Below the pieces are notes generated by a model. It was not told the DNA's origin and searched no databases. It saw only the letters and a program-made list of their open reading frames with translations. Shown here piece after piece: positions 34,890 through 46,770 of a DNA stretch of 64,000 nt (its first letter is position 1; each line of letters opens with the position of its first letter). A program made the translations under genes and the position numbers. The stretch is from Ochotona curzoniae (Eukaryota; Chordata; Mammalia; Lagomorpha; Ochotonidae), in assembly GCF_017591425.1 (NCBI RefSeq), contig NW_024465751.1:930001-994000 (forward strand), given 5' to 3'.

Positions 34890-35375
34890 CATAGCTTATT
34901 GAGGGTGCTGAGAATTCTTGCTGTTTAATGAATGGTGCATTATTACTCCAAATATTTTTCCCTGCTGTGTTCCCAAGTTCTTCTCTTTCTGAAACTCTTG
35001 TTACACACATGGTATTGCTCCACCGATCCTTGGCCAGGTCTCATACCTTGTACCTCAAATTTCTGTTCGTCACTCCTCTCCAACCTTTCTCCCTGTTCCG
35101 CAGATTGCAGAATTTCTGTTAATCTATTTCCAAGTCCATTGGCTTTTTCTTTTGTCACTTCCAATTTATTGTTAAGCCCATTTAGTTACTTTGTCTCAGC
35201 TCTCGATTTAGAGTTTCCATTTGGGTTTTTATATAGTTTCTGTTTCTTGGCTAGGTTTTCCTTTCTTCTCATTTATTTAGATTACATTTTATTTGATTCA
35301 GTAAACACACTTATAATGGCTACTCTGAAGTTTTACCACCAAAATAGTGCACCTGTGCTACTTTTAAATTGAATT
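34890..35375 (-). mobile_element. Old L1 fragment
   Basis: 'CAGATTGCAGAATTTCTGTT', 'TAGAGTTTCCATTTGGGTTT', 'TTATATAGTTTCTGTTTCTT' and 'ACTTATAATGGCTACTCTGA' follow the antisense of an L1M-type region (…ccagaatttctatttggttc…ataatttctatctctt…ataatagctgctttgaagtc…). Decayed; no frame survives. Confidence 0.65.
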
Positions 35376-35457
35376 TAAAAACAAAAAAGCAAAATCCAAA
35401 AAGCTAGAGATTTTATTTTCTGTTTATTGTGTGCCTAGTGTTTGTCAAATTTTGTCT

Positions 35458-35692
35458 AGTGTTTATTTATTCAAAAGGCAAAGCTACAGAGTGAGAGAGA
35501 GGCTTGGTCCAGACCTGAACAGCACAGCACATTGGAGGCAGGGTTCCAAGCACATAAGCCTCCTTTTGCTGCTTTTCCCAAGCCACTAAACAGGGAGTTG
35601 GATCAGCAGTGCAACAGGCAGGGTATAAACTGGTGCCCATATGGGATGCTGGAATCCTAGATGGTGACTTAACCTGATCTGCCATAGTGCTG
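35458..35692 (-). mobile_element. CSINE, partial, old
   Basis: 'GTGTTTATTTATTCAAAAGG' tail side, 'GAGTGAGAGAGAGGCTTGG', 'TGCTGCTTTTCCCAAGCCAC', 'AGGGAGTTGGATCAGCAGTG', 'CTGGTGCCCATATGGGATGC' and 'CTGCCATAGTGCTGGCT' head. It lacks ~80 bp in the middle. Confidence 0.8.
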
Positions 35693-36994
35693 GCTGTGTA
35701 TTTACCATATTTTCACTGAAAATGGAGAAAACTACAGGTGAAGTGGATTGACTTTAAATTTTTTTTTTGTACAAAAATGAATAGTGGAGCTCCTTGAACA
35801 TGGGCTGGTTTTTGTTTTTGAGCTTTATGAAGATTCACGTGCAAGAAGCCTGAGGTGTTCCTCAAATCCTGTATTTTCAGAGTTCCTCTAAACTCCTTCT
35901 CTGTGTGGGTGGGGATCTGTGAAGCCGTGTCTAGTGGTCTTTAAATGTGAGCCGGACGCCGCATGAATTTGTTAGGCCTGACATCGGTGAGGCCCTGCTC
36001 CTCTTGCTGAGGCAGGCCATCAGAGCCTTGGGCCTTGTTCAGCCTTGGTAGCTCCACTCTGCTCTGCGTGGCAAGCTTCGGATTGCCCCATCCTTTGCTG
36101 GTGCAACACAGCCCTGCCAGTGATTCCCGGGCTGCCTCTCTGCTCTGCACTCAGTATAGCTTTGCTCCTCTCATCACCCTGATTCACTGGGTGCGGCCAC
36201 TCTGCCTGCTCACTTCAGTGCGCAGACTGTACAGTGCCTGGATTCTAGCTCGCTGTCAGGAGCTTGCTGCAGCACAGAGAGCCGGGGTAATTGTGAGGCT
36301 CAGCTGAGCCTTCTGGTCTTCTGTGGCCTACTGTCCCTTGTCTGAAAGCACTTGCCTTATATACTTTTCTCAGCGTGATGATTGGTTGTTGCTGACAGGA
36401 AGACCTGTTACTAGTCATACCATCAAAGCCGGGTGCTCAGAAGTGAACACTGTGTGCCACACAGTGCTTTTCAATGGCCATGGCATTGCCCCTGCCTTCA
36501 AATCCAGCAAGTTCCAGTGATAACATCTCAAGTTCCCATCTTCAGGGACTTACTTGGTTCTAAATGCCATACTGGTAAGAGCTGAGTGCACGAAATAGTA
36601 ATCAATTTAAGTATTTTAAGCAGAAAGGCTGTTAGTCTAAGGAATTCAGTGCTAACAAAAGCATTGGAACAAATCACTCCCCGTATCAGCATAGAACTGA
36701 TTCACCAGGGAAGCTGCTATTTCTGAGGCTGCCAGGGGAACTATTCTAGAATCAAAGGCCTCCAATGCCATTTCCAATGCTTGCTGGAAGACACCATGCT
36801 GGAACACAGATCCTAAAATACTGCAACAGAGAATCCTCACATTCTACAACCGTCTTTACCAGCAGAAGCAGTCCTCCAAAGGGCCACTGAGTTGACCTAG
36901 TGTATTTTTGCTAACCCTAATTCATGGTCTTAGCCCCCAGGAATCTGCATTTCCTGATGTGAAGGAGTAAGAATGAGTCAGGCTACAGTATGTG
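35693..36994. other. Unassigned non-coding DNA
   Basis: 35940-36310 is GC-richer with open frames on both strands (for example 36035-36307 on +) but no domain or splice support. The rest is unassigned; 36560-36850 may be an old repeat I cannot name. Confidence 0.4.
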
Positions 36995-37270
36995 TTCTCT
37001 CTGCTTGGAGTTCCTTGCTTATCCCCTGGACCTCCCTCCAATGTCACCTTCTCCTTCAATCTTGCTTGTTAAACTTTTACCATGTAGCACATACATCCAT
37101 TGTAAGGTTTTTCAACATGCTTATATAATGAATTGTGGTTTTCCTTTTCTCAGGAAAGGAAAAAAAAATCTCTTTGGATTAGGGACCATGGAATATTCAC
37201 TCTCCAACCTTTGGATGCTGTCCAACGGTTGGAACATATTGATCAGTATATGTTTATTGAGTGACTGGTT
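36995..37270 (+). mobile_element. L2 LINE 3' end
   Basis: Blocks in L2 order: 'CTCTGCTTGGAGTTCCTTGC', 'CTCCAATGTCACCTTCTCCT', 'TTAGGGACCATGGAATATTC' and 'CAGTATATGTTTATTGAGTG' (family: …tggaattcccttcc…aaatgtcaccttctc…gggcagggact…caataaatatttgttgaatg). Confidence 0.65.
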
Positions 37271-38694
37271 GAGTTGTGAGAACTAGCGATGATTAGACAT
37301 CATCAACCCACAGGACACAGGAAGGTGGAATGACCTACTATGAGGATAGAATGAACTTGGACCCTCAGTTAGGTGTCGTCTCATCCCTGGCAGGATACAG
37401 GCTTAGCAGACCCCAGACTTGACTTCTGCCAAGATGTGAGAAACAGGGACACTAAAGGAAAATCAAAGGTATCCGATGTTTACAACTGGACCCTCAACAA
37501 AATGTAGAGGGAACTTTCCAGATTACTGCAGGAAAGCCTGTAATTCAGGTTAACATTGTGTTGATGTGCAGACTTGCTGGTGCCTGGATATAACTTGCTA
37601 AGGATGTCATTCAGTGCTTACTGAGCACTGTACACCACACTGGCACAGCCCCCTCGTCAGCATCCTTTCATTACTGGAGGCAGAATGGCCTTGAACAGAG
37701 GCTGGCTTTTGCCTCATTCCATATCCACATTCTTAGGATTTGAACTAACTGATAAAGAGTGAAAGATTCTCCTTATCTGGTTATGTGGCGCTAGGAAGCA
37801 GAGATATCGAGACTTTGACTGGATGCTGTAAGTCCTTTTAAGACAACCATCACAGTGGTTTGTGTGTTAATATATTCTTGGACACAGGGGGACCATTCTG
37901 AGCCCTGGACCCAAGCTTTCAGAGGGTGCATAATGAGTTACTTCCCACTTGAGTCCTTCCTGTCTGTGAGCTGGAGGAAGAGGCACTCCCAAAGGGGGTC
38001 TAATGCACAGGTGCCAGGCACATGGTGTCCCCTGCACTGGGTGAGATGAAGGATTTGCTGGCTGCAGGCAAACATTCCGCTCCCTGGTGGAGGCCTTCCC
38101 ATTCCCTTGGCTACCATCAGATCTAGCCCATTAACAGCACTGACCCAAATTCTGCCTCCTGGAATTCAGCAGTTGCCTTAGAGCTTGTTTCAGGCCTGGC
38201 CCAGCTCATTAGAATTTATTTCAGGGTCTAATTACTCCAGGAAATTTGTGTTTGTATACCTATCACGGCTCCTCCACTTTCCAGCTATTTTGCTGTGCCC
38301 AGCAGAGAATCAACCTTGAGAGAAGCCAGGGAGGACCTGGCGTTGCGGGGGAGAACCAGGCTGGGGAGCTGGGATGTCAACTCTTCTGCAGATGATACCT
38401 GTTGGGAAACACATCATCTTCCAGCCAAAACAGCACAGCCACCTAGAGTACCTCATTGACCTGACATATGCAGCCATAAAGGCCTAGGGCTCGTCAGTGA
38501 AGCTTTTTAGTGGCTTGTTTGATAACATTTATTGTGACAATAGATGATGAGTACCCCAACATTGCCTCAGAAATAATAACCCTTTGGTTTGTTCAACAAA
38601 TAGTTTTTGCATACCTACCTCAGGCAGGTGCTATTTCAAATTCTTCAACCAGTGAGAATGGTGGGGACTAGAGTTGTGAAAAGTGGTAGTTTGT
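37271..38694. other. Unassigned DNA; candidate conserved block
   Basis: No repeat recognised. 38180-38300 contains homeodomain-like AT motifs ('CTCATTAGAATTTATTTCAG', 'TCTAATTACTCC') set in otherwise mixed sequence and could be a conserved non-coding element. Untested. Confidence 0.35.
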
Positions 38695-38759
38695 TTTTTA
38701 AAGATTTTATTTATTTTAAAGATAGAGTTATGTAGAGAGATGTAAAGAGAGTGAGAATT

Positions 38760-38814
<55 letters not shown>

Positions 38815-39010
38815 CTGCTTTGCTCCCAAATGTCCATAATGGCCACTATGGGCCAGACCAAAGTCAGGAACCTGATGACCAGTGTCTTTCACATGGGTGG
38901 CAGCGCCCCAGCCACTTGGCTTTTTCTCCCACTGCCTTCCCAGGTGCATTAGCAGGAAGTTGAAAGTGGCATTCACAAGGGATATTGGCATTGCAGGCAG
39001 TGGCTTAACA
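38695..39010 (-). mobile_element. CSINE, old, with expanded (AG)n
   Basis: 'AAAGATTTTATTTATTTTAA' tail side, a 51-bp AG run in the CT-rich region, 'CACTGCCTTCCCAGGTGCAT', 'AGCAGGAAGTTGAAAGTGGC' and 'TGGCTTAACATGATGTACC' head. The simple tract grew inside the SINE. Confidence 0.85.
38762..38812. repeat. (AG)25 microsatellite
   Basis: About 25 uninterrupted AG units inside the antisense CSINE. Likely polymorphic. Long Ser-Leu or Arg-Glu open frames over it are artefacts of the repeat. Confidence 0.97.
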
Positions 39011-39529
39011 TGATGTACCGTGAAGGTGTTCTGTTGTACATGGAAATTACTAAAGGAGATGTTAGAATTCATAATTTTCATTATTATTTATCAGCATTTA
39101 TTTTTAATGTTACTGAAGGGGGGATGTGGGGGTGATGTTGACTGGAGTCAGACCCCGAGAGAGACTGCTCAGTTCTATCATGAACTCTAAGTACCAGGAT
39201 CCACAGAGGGGAAGTAGTCCTTAGATTGACTCCAACAAGCCCTCCTTATTCCTCCTCTCCACCCCCAACCCTGGAGGTTCATTGTCTTTAATCATAATTG
39301 AAGTCATCAGAGCACATAGAAATACAGCCAAGCTACACATGTGCAGGATGGAAAAAGATTGTGGAAGTATAAAACAAAGCAAGATCAAAAGAATGTAATT
39401 GTTGGAAGACAGGGTTGGACTTCATTGCTCATTGGGATTGTCTGGAATATAGGTATGCATTATAGTAACAGATGCTTCAGGATTTCTGAGGGGGCATTCA
39501 TACTCCTGTCCTTTTTGGCTCCTATCATG
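39011..39529. other. Unassigned non-coding DNA
   Basis: No recognised element. Confidence 0.5.
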
Positions 39530-39705
39530 TATGAGCTGTGTATTAACTCATGTTTAAATTCAATTCCCACAACATTCTTTGCAGAAGTAGACAGTTGAGG
39601 ACACTGGGACTTGGAGAAGTGACTTGTTCAAGACCATATAGCTAGCAAGTGGTAGCACCAAGTCTCAACCTGGGTCTTCTTGCCTCTGGACCATGACACT
39701 GTACT
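39530..39705 (-). mobile_element. MIR SINE
   Basis: Antisense MIR: 'TTAACTCATGTTTAAATTCA', 'AGTTGAGGACACTGGGACTT', 'GAGAAGTGACTTGTTCAAGA', 'CATATAGCTAGCAAGTGGTA' and 'CCTGGGTCTTCTTGCCTC'. One of the best preserved MIRs here. Confidence 0.85.
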
Positions 39706-39744
39706 GGTCCACTGGGAGCTCCTGGTCTTTAAGAAGTATATCTT

Positions 39745-40050
39745 TTAAAGACTTACTTTATTTTTACTTGAAAGAGTTAGAGAGAGAGAAAAGTAAAGAG
39801 ATAGCCTCTGTTGGTTCACTCTCCAAATGACTGCTATGGCCAGAGCTTGGCTATTCTGAAGCCGGAGCCAGGAGTTTCCTTCTAGTCTCCCACATGGGTG
39901 TAGGGTCCCATGCCTCTGGACCATCTTCTACTGCTTTCTCAAGTCATCAGCAGGGAGCTGAATCAGAAGCGGAGCAGCCGGGACACGGACTGGTGCCCAC
40001 ATAGGATGTAGGTGCTACAGGCAGAGATTTGCCTCATACTTGTTGGCCCC
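39745..40050 (-). mobile_element. CSINE, intermediate age
   Basis: Antisense: 'AAAGACTTACTTTATTTTTA', 'TCTGTTGGTTCACTCTCCAA', 'CTAGTCTCCCACATGGGTGT', 'CAGGGAGCTGAATCAGAAGC', 'GGACTGGTGCCCACATAGGA' and 'TTGTTGGCCCC' head. Full length. Confidence 0.88.
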
Positions 40051-40074
40051 AAATAATTTTGTGGGAATGATCTT

Positions 40075-40205
40075 TCTTTCACAATCACTTAATCCTCATT
40101 TTGTAAATCAAGAAGCCAAGTTTCCAGAAAGCTCCGTGATTTCTCCAAAGCCAATTAACTAGCGTAAGTAGCACAGCCAGTTCAGCCCAGTGTTTTGAAT
40201 ATGTG
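40075..40205 (-). mobile_element. MIR-like fragment
   Basis: 'CACTTAATCCTCATTTTGTA', 'AAGCCAAGTTTCCAGAAAGC', 'TCTCCAAAGCCAATTAACTA' and 'GTAGCACAGCCAGTTCAG' follow antisense MIR (…ttttacagatgaggaaactgag…ccaaggtcacacagctagtaag…). Confidence 0.6.
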
Positions 40206-40592
40206 TCATTTTAGTTCTGTGTCCAAGGGTTGACACATGAACTCCATAAATCCTTTCTACTTCTGTTGTGGAGGCAAGGTGCCCAAGGTGTAAGACAAGT
40301 TTGTTCTTTGGTTTCAACTCTTAAATTGGAAAGTGGAGACAGCTGGGCCTAGCACTTGTTTCCAATCAAGTAAATCAAAGCAAAGCCAGGAAGCCATGTT
40401 TTGGTTTTGTGTTGCTGCCGTGGTGTTAAAGTCGCGGCGAGCGAGCAGTTCTGTCTGCTGGGTTTTGACCGCTGAGAGAATCTGCCTGATCTCTTCTTTG
40501 CCTCTGTGGGCCACTCACAGGCTCATTAGTTTTAGGCATTTTCCAGAAGCTGCTCTATAGGCGAGTTCTGACCGACCTATTTTCTTCTCAAG

Positions 40593-40710
40593 AGGCCCAA
40601 ATGCCTTTCAATGTCTTCATCCCCCACTTCCTGAGACATGAACCGAGACATTCCTCCATAGGATGTGCACTGGGACCAGGAGCCACCCTGGGCACTGCTA
40701 AGCCACCAAG
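40593..40710 (+). other. Candidate orphan exon (unsupported by homology)
   Basis: A 118-nt interval bounded by a strong-looking 3' splice site and a consensus donor. The acceptor side has 'CTGAC' as possible branch point at 40568-40572, then pyrimidine tract 'TATTTTCTTCTCAAG'. The donor reads 'CCAAG|GTAAGGAAAG' at 40711. Of three + frames only the third is open throughout (begins AQMPFNVFIPHFLRHE). I recognise no protein. Repeat-free, with a CpG-containing stretch at 40430-40445 upstream. Such pseudo-exons are common in introns, so this may be chance or a non-coding exon. Confidence 0.2.
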
Positions 40711-41699
40711 GTAAGGAAAGTGGTTTTTTTTTTTTCCCCCCTTAGAGGACTGTTTTTCAAAACAATGCTAGTTGAACTCCAAAAGCATAAGCGGTTCTTA
40801 AGAGTCTGGGAAATGGAATTTCACAAGTAGGGGATGCAATGCTTCCACCCCTCCTGCTGTGGAATGGCGCCGACTGCCAAGGTGATTGGTAAAGTTAGGG
40901 TCACAAGAAGTCCAAGGTCAATGGTAGATGTTTGAGTGTACTTGGAAGGCCTGTATTGGAGGCAACAGCACCATCTCTGCTGCTCACGACCGTAGGACGA
41001 TGAGCAATCTCTCTCCTGGGATCCTCAGTGCAGAGTAGTCCCTACCCTGTGCAGAAGGCAGGGAGATCTGCCAGCGAGCCAGCCCTGGGTGGACACAGCC
41101 TCCGGTGAGTACCCTGAGAGGAGACCAGTGCTGTGGGTGCTGAGTGGAAGCCCACGGGGAGTTTTGCGTGTGGCCTGGGCTTGGATTACCTGCTTTTACC
41201 CGTCCATAACTGGGATCTGTTTTGTTTGTTTCTGAGAACTGGAGGAGAAGGCAGCTGGCCTTCAGGAGGATGATTAATGAAGGCAAGCACGAGCACTGGC
41301 TGCTTAATTAAAAAGCCCAAGGCCCTCTTTAGTGAAGGGTTGCCTTCCCTTCAGCTGCTCCTTGTGGCTCCTGGCAGCTGTGGCTGGTGCACAGTGAGTT
41401 GGGGCACGGTGAGAAAGCTGTACCATGGTGGGGAGTGGGTTTAGGACTTCTGTGTGCTGTCCCACCTTCTCTGCCTGCCCTGGGCTGTTGCTACCATGCC
41501 GCGGGCTTACCTATGCTTCAGCGTCCAACAGTCTCTCAGTCCCAAAGAAGACTGACCTACTTCTGCATGTGTGCTGTTGAGAGCAGGGGTTTATATTGTG
41601 TCAGTTTCCTCTTGGACATTCTCCTTCCGCTCAGATCTGACCTGCTCCCCCCACCCCCATTTTTGAGACTTGGCATGGGGCAGTGTTAGCACCGCTGTC
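40711..41699. other. Unassigned non-coding DNA
   Basis: A T13C6 pyrimidine tract ending in TTAG (40723-40744) begins only 12 nt after the candidate donor. 41260-41320 has AT-rich homeobox-like motifs ('GATGATTAATGAAGG', 'GCTTAATTAAAAAG'). Otherwise nothing recognised. Confidence 0.45.
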
Positions 41700-41815
41700 C
41701 TGGAGACGGCTGCTTGCTTTTGAATTCTGACTTTCTTGCACTGTCTATCATGAAACTGGTTCCTGCTCTGTGCCTTGGTTTCCTCACATATGGCAAAGAG
41801 CTCAGAGCAATTGCT
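41700..41815 (+). mobile_element. MIR-like fragment (tentative)
   Basis: 'TGCTTTTGAATTCTGACTTT', 'CTGCTCTGTGCCTTGGTTTC' and 'CTCACATATGGCAAAG' follow sense MIR ('…cgaatcccggctct…ctctgtgcctcagtttcctcatctgtaaa'). Confidence 0.5.
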
Positions 41816-42294
41816 TTTTCCTTAGCTGTGTGTATAGGTTATAATTCTAGGCTTAGTGGAAGTCCTATGGCAGAGCCTCACCTGTGGTAAGGTAAGCTTC
41901 ATTTGTTGTACCTGTAGTACTTTGTGTGCTGCTGGCATTCCTCCTAAATCTGGTTGGTTGGTATGAATAAAAGGAGCCATCTATTTGGAGGGGGGAAGCT
42001 TCCCCCTTGGTCAGCTCAAGCTCAAATTCCTCTTTCATAAAGTAATATTCTTTTCTACATTCATACGATTTAAAACAAGCCCATGGGAGCAGAAGCCCTA
42101 AGTAATCAAGGCTTCATGTTTCAAGTAGAGCAGGTTTTGGGCACACATAACCTCCAGGCTCTGGACTTCTCCTGGCGAGCCTGATCGTGGTTAGATCAAG
42201 GCAGACCTTGTTATAGGCAAAAACTACTCAGTACTTTGTAATAGAGTCACATGGGTGTCATTCTGGATTTTGATTCTTCAACCTAATAGATTCC
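41816..42294. other. Unassigned non-coding DNA
   Basis: No repeat family, RNA gene or exon recognised between the two flanking MIR-like pieces. Confidence 0.5.
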
Positions 42295-42525
42295 ATTTGT
42301 TGAGCACCTAATGTGTTACAGGACAGGGGTGAGCCATTTGATTGACTTTCTTTCATTTGATCTTAACCCAGCGAGGTAGATATTTTTATGTTTATTTTAT
42401 ATGTTGGGATGCAGACATCCTAAGAGAGTAAACCACATAGATGAAATAACATGTAGAGATTAAAGTCACACCACTAAGAGGTAGCAAAACTTGGGCTTAA
42501 ACTTGCATGTCCTGAGTCCCAGCCA
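42295..42525 (-). mobile_element. MIR/L2-type fragment
   Basis: 'CATTTGTTGAGCACCTAATG', 'CCCAGCGAGGTAGATATTTT', 'AAGTCACACCACTAAGAGGT' and 'AACTTGGGCTTAAACTTGCA' match antisense MIR blocks in order, with some sequence lost. Confidence 0.7.
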
Positions 42526-45084
42526 GGCCTGTGTCTGGCTTCCCCAGCCGCCCTGGAGCAGAGTGATGCTGAGGTCATGCAGGTCAGTCATAACGGTGAC
42601 TGATAAAGGAGTGTCTGTCCTGACAATTACACTGTTAGGATGAGGACTGATGGAGAGGAGTAAGATGCAGCCTGCACCGCCTGCCATTTCTCACCATAGC
42701 ATTCCATTTGGGGCTCCCTAGTCTCACTGAACCAAGTTTATAAACTCATTAGTTTCATTCGTTGCTTTCAGCACACGAGGATTTGACAGCTGACTGGGAG
42801 CTGAAGAGATAAGGTGAACGTGCCATGACCCTGTCCATGAGGAAATCGCAGGTAAAGGGGAAGTGAACTCACAGACCAGAGTATTATCATTGAGTCTGAT
42901 GTGTTTGTTGATGGCCAATCTGTGCTAGGAACGAAGATGGTGGCAGAGGGCAGAAGCAAGGCCGGAAGAGCATTCTGAACGTGTGGCGGGGGAACAAGTG
43001 CCCTGCTAGTTTGTTCATATGTTCGCTATTAACCACATGGATTCTGCAAACATTTTCAGTGTGGGATGAATGTGGTTGGCTGTGCACTTTGGAAAGACTC
43101 CTTCCAGGAAGCAGGGAGAGGTGAAACTGTGGAATTCAGAGCGAGGGACTGTCTCCCCAGTTAGGGATAAGGCTGTGCTCGTTTTCAGTAATCAGTGAGA
43201 TTGATCTTCTTCTTCTTCTTTTTTTTTTTTTTTTGCTGATTTCATTCATTTATCTTTTATTTTTTTCCCTGCCAAACAAATACATTCTGAGGGCTGTTCT
43301 GTAAATTCAGTGATTTTGCTGAATCACAGGGCTAGGGAATTATAGGTCTGAGAACCACTCTCCAGCAGGGTGAATCAGTAACTAACCGCTGACAGTAGAG
43401 GTAGAAAGTGGGGTTAGGGAGGTGGGTAAGAGTCCTCTGAGGTGGCCTAGCATAGACGGGGAGTGATTTCTCTGGAGCAGTGGATGCCTGCATGGAGTAT
43501 ACAGTGTGAGCAGCTGTTGTTCAGTTAAGTGGCAAGAACATGCACAACACGATAGAACTGTGACATGGCTTCCCTGAAGGCACCTCTTGCCTTGCTTCAG
43601 TGGACACTGCTGTCCACTCATACCAGAATCCTGGGTGGGTAAAGTCAGGCTCGGGCAGAATACTCTGGTGCAATTCACGGCCTGATGTGGAATGCCTACT
43701 TGATCTGAGAGAGTGGATGCGATGGATTTTGGAGGTGGGTGATTTGTGTTGGAGACGGCAGAAGTTGCCATCTCAGTGGATGCAATGAATGTCAGGAAAG
43801 GCAGAAAACATTCTGTGTTGCTCAACAGAGGGGATAATTACCACTTAGAGTTAGAAAAGATGGTAAGAGGAAAAGCTGGACCTGGCAGCGAGGCCAAGAA
43901 TGTGGTTTTAGATTTGCTATATCTGAGAAGTCCGTGCGTATCCAGTTTCAACATAATTGAGATCTTACTCTTGTGTTCTTCTGGAACCTGACTTCACCAC
44001 ATGTGACACCTGCCTTCCTATCCTGGTGTGCCTCATGTGTAGTGCATGTAGTGTAGGATGGTTAGCATATCACGTGACTCCTGTTCTCTATTTCCTTAAC
44101 AGAAAAGTGACAATGATAACACGAGTATTTCCTGTTATACCACTAGGCTTCTGCTAACTCTTTAAAATGCTAGATTTCATCCCACACTTCCACTAGACAA
44201 AATGACTTCTTCCTTTGTGGGGGGGTCGGATCCCTGGGGCTGACAATTCAGGGTGCAGAAGGGATCACTGAGTGTGAGTCTGTTCAGCCCTTGGCCTGGT
44301 GTTTGAGTCTCATGCTACCAATGTCCTCCATTAATGCAATAATCATTTTTAATTAGAAGGCTTGCAATTATCTCAGGAAAATCCTCCCAAATGGCTAAAA
44401 CTGTTTGTGAAAGCTAATTGGTTCTGGGTGAAAGGCATTGGATCAAGTTAACAGCAGTATTCTCTGAACCCATTTCTGAGCCAGGTAAGTTGAAGGTGCA
44501 GAAGTAACTTAGGGCATTTATCAGGCTTAGAATGCGAGTAGCCCCTAAAAATACAGGCGAACTAATAAAACCTCACATACACCTGCAGCTCTGCCAGTGC
44601 GCACCCCCATGGATAATGCTGTATCTAAGAGTAAATAAATCTTATTGATTTATCTTCCAAATAAAAAAAAAATTGATGAAGCATTCCAAACGTGAAACAG
44701 ATTTATATAACTGTTATCTGTTCATTTTCTATGTTTAGCAATGTTAATATTTGGTTGTATTGTATGTGTTAGCTCTGCCGTCTGCGTAACAGTGTGATAA
44801 ATTGCATACTGAAGCATCAACACTTTCTTGTATTAGAGGAGCTGGGACTCTGAGGTCAGAGGTTCAGCACTGTTGAGTTCTGGTGAAGGCTCCGGGACCC
44901 GATGAAAAGGGGCAAGGTTCTCCAGGGTCTCCTTTTTAAGGGTACTGATGTCTTGCAGGAGCGCTCCAGCTGTGTGACTAACCACCTCCCAGAGACCCTG
45001 CTTCCAACAGCGCAGCCCCACTGGGGGTTTGGGCTGTAACATGTAGATTGGAGAGGTGCAGACATTTGGCCCATAGACTATTGT
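42526..45084. other. Unassigned DNA with T-run
   Basis: A (CTT)n/T-rich tract at 43205-43234. 44330-44470 is repeat-free and AT-rich with TAAT-type motifs ('AATCATTTTTAATTAGAAGG'), a possible conserved element. Open frames up to 147 codons (43825-43382 on -) show no domains. Confidence 0.4.
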
Positions 45085-46770
45085 TTTATTGTTCTTTGAA
45101 AGCTTTGTTATTGTTATATGATGTAAAATAGCCATTTCAAGTATGAAGTTCAACTACTTTTACCAACTTTACCGAGTGTTGCCACCACCACCGTGAATTA
45201 GTTTTAGGACAAGTTTATCCTCCCAATAAGAGTACTCATTTCCTTGTGTGGTTACTCCCTGTTTCCATCCCCATTGCTAGGCAACCACTCATCTCCTTTA
45301 TGTCCCTACTGATTTGTCTATTGTGGACATTTTACATATGGAGGCATACAACATGTGGCCTTTTGTGTTTGGCTTACCTCAGCATGCTGTTTTCAAGGTA
45401 CATACAAGCCATGGCTGAGAATGTTGGATGCCATGGGTATCTCATTTAATTATCTGCTTGTCAGATAATGGATATATAGGATAATTTTGGTTTTGCTTAT
45501 ATTCATAGAAGTATTATGTGTGGCTTATCATTTTGGGCATACACATAGGAGCAGGATTGTTAAATCACAGGATGATTCTATTTTTAACCTTTTGAGAGAC
45601 AGAAATGTTTTGTTTCAAAGGAATAATTACTTTACATTTCCACCAGCAGGCTTAGGGTGGTTCTCATTTACCCATGTACTCGAAATGCGTTTTTCTGTTT
45701 TTCATGTATCATAGCCATTCTAGTGTATGTGAAATTTTTTTTTTTACTGTAGCTTTGGTTTATATTTCCCTAGTGGATAATAATATTGAACATTTTTCAC
45801 AGGTGTGTTAGACATTTGTACATAATAGTGAAATATCTGTTCATAATTACGTTAGTTTCCTGTCATATTCTTGAGTTGTTAATGTTCTTTGCAAATTCTG
45901 GGTACAAACTTACCTATATATGAATTTTGGAAATATTTTTATCAAGTCTGTTGCTTGCATTTTTGCTTTCTTAAGATTATCGTTTAAACTTAAAATAATT
46001 GGGATTTTAATGGGATAAATTTAAAACTTATATTGACTATATTCCTGATGTTCCAATGGAAAAGATCTTGGCTTAATCTAAATCTCAAAATCTTCCTGTT
46101 AATTAGTAAGCCTAAACATTGGAAAATCTACCAGCCATTGTGAGTTCATATTTGTGTGCAACTGTGCTGTGGGGGCCTGAATTCATGTTTATGCATCGTG
46201 TATCTAATCATCCCTGCACCAATGGTTGAACCGGTCTTTTCCTTAGTGAATTTTCTTGGCATTATTTTTTACATTCAATTAACTATAGATACAAGGATTT
46301 AATTCTGAACTCTCAATGCTTGTTTATCTCTTCTTAGCCTGGCATTACACTGTCTTCGTAACTAGCTTTACAGTATGTTTCAGGTGAGGAAAGTGGGACG
46401 CTTCTAGCTTTCTTCTTGCTCAAAATTGGTTTAGTTGTTCCAGATGTTTTGTTTGAGTGTTCTTTGTGCACAACACTTCCCTTGTTTTTGGGGTTTCTTG
46501 GTCATTTGATGGTTCGTTATGATGTATTTAGTTGTGGATCTCTTTTTATCTAGTTTGGAGTTAGGCAAGATTCTTGGTTGTATAGAAAGTGTGTCTTATC
46601 GAATGTGTGATGTTCTAGTTATTACTGCTAATATCCTCCTTTTGGAACTTCAGCTCTGTTGGTCTGCTGGAATGGTTCCTGGTGTGCAACAAGTCTCTGA
46701 ATCCCTGTTTCGTTTTCTTCTCTTGAGTGAACAATTCCAAAGAACCAAGCTGCAGGTTGTCTAATTGTAG
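45085..46770 (-). mobile_element. Old L1 (L1M-type), 3' UTR into ORF2
   Basis: On + the antisense of an old L1 reads through 'GCTAGGCAACCACTCATCTC', 'ACATGTGGCCTTTTGTGTTT', 'ATTTCCACCAGCAGGCTTAG', 'TTTATATTTCCCTAGTGGAT', 'TTGTTAATGTTCTTTGCAAA' and 'GTAACTAGCTTTACAGTATG'. It ends in 'GTATTTAGTTGTGGATCTCT' and 'TCTCTGAATCCCTGTTTCG' blocks. Internal deletions and stops throughout; no frame over ~80 codons. Confidence 0.8.

Noticed and set aside
34840..34900. Paired octamer-like motifs as an enhancer
   Set aside because: Only one exact ATTTGCAT in AT-rich DNA; expected by chance in 64 kb.
38631..39081. Ser-Leu and Arg-Glu repeat 'proteins'
   Set aside because: They are translations of the (AG)25 microsatellite inside a SINE.
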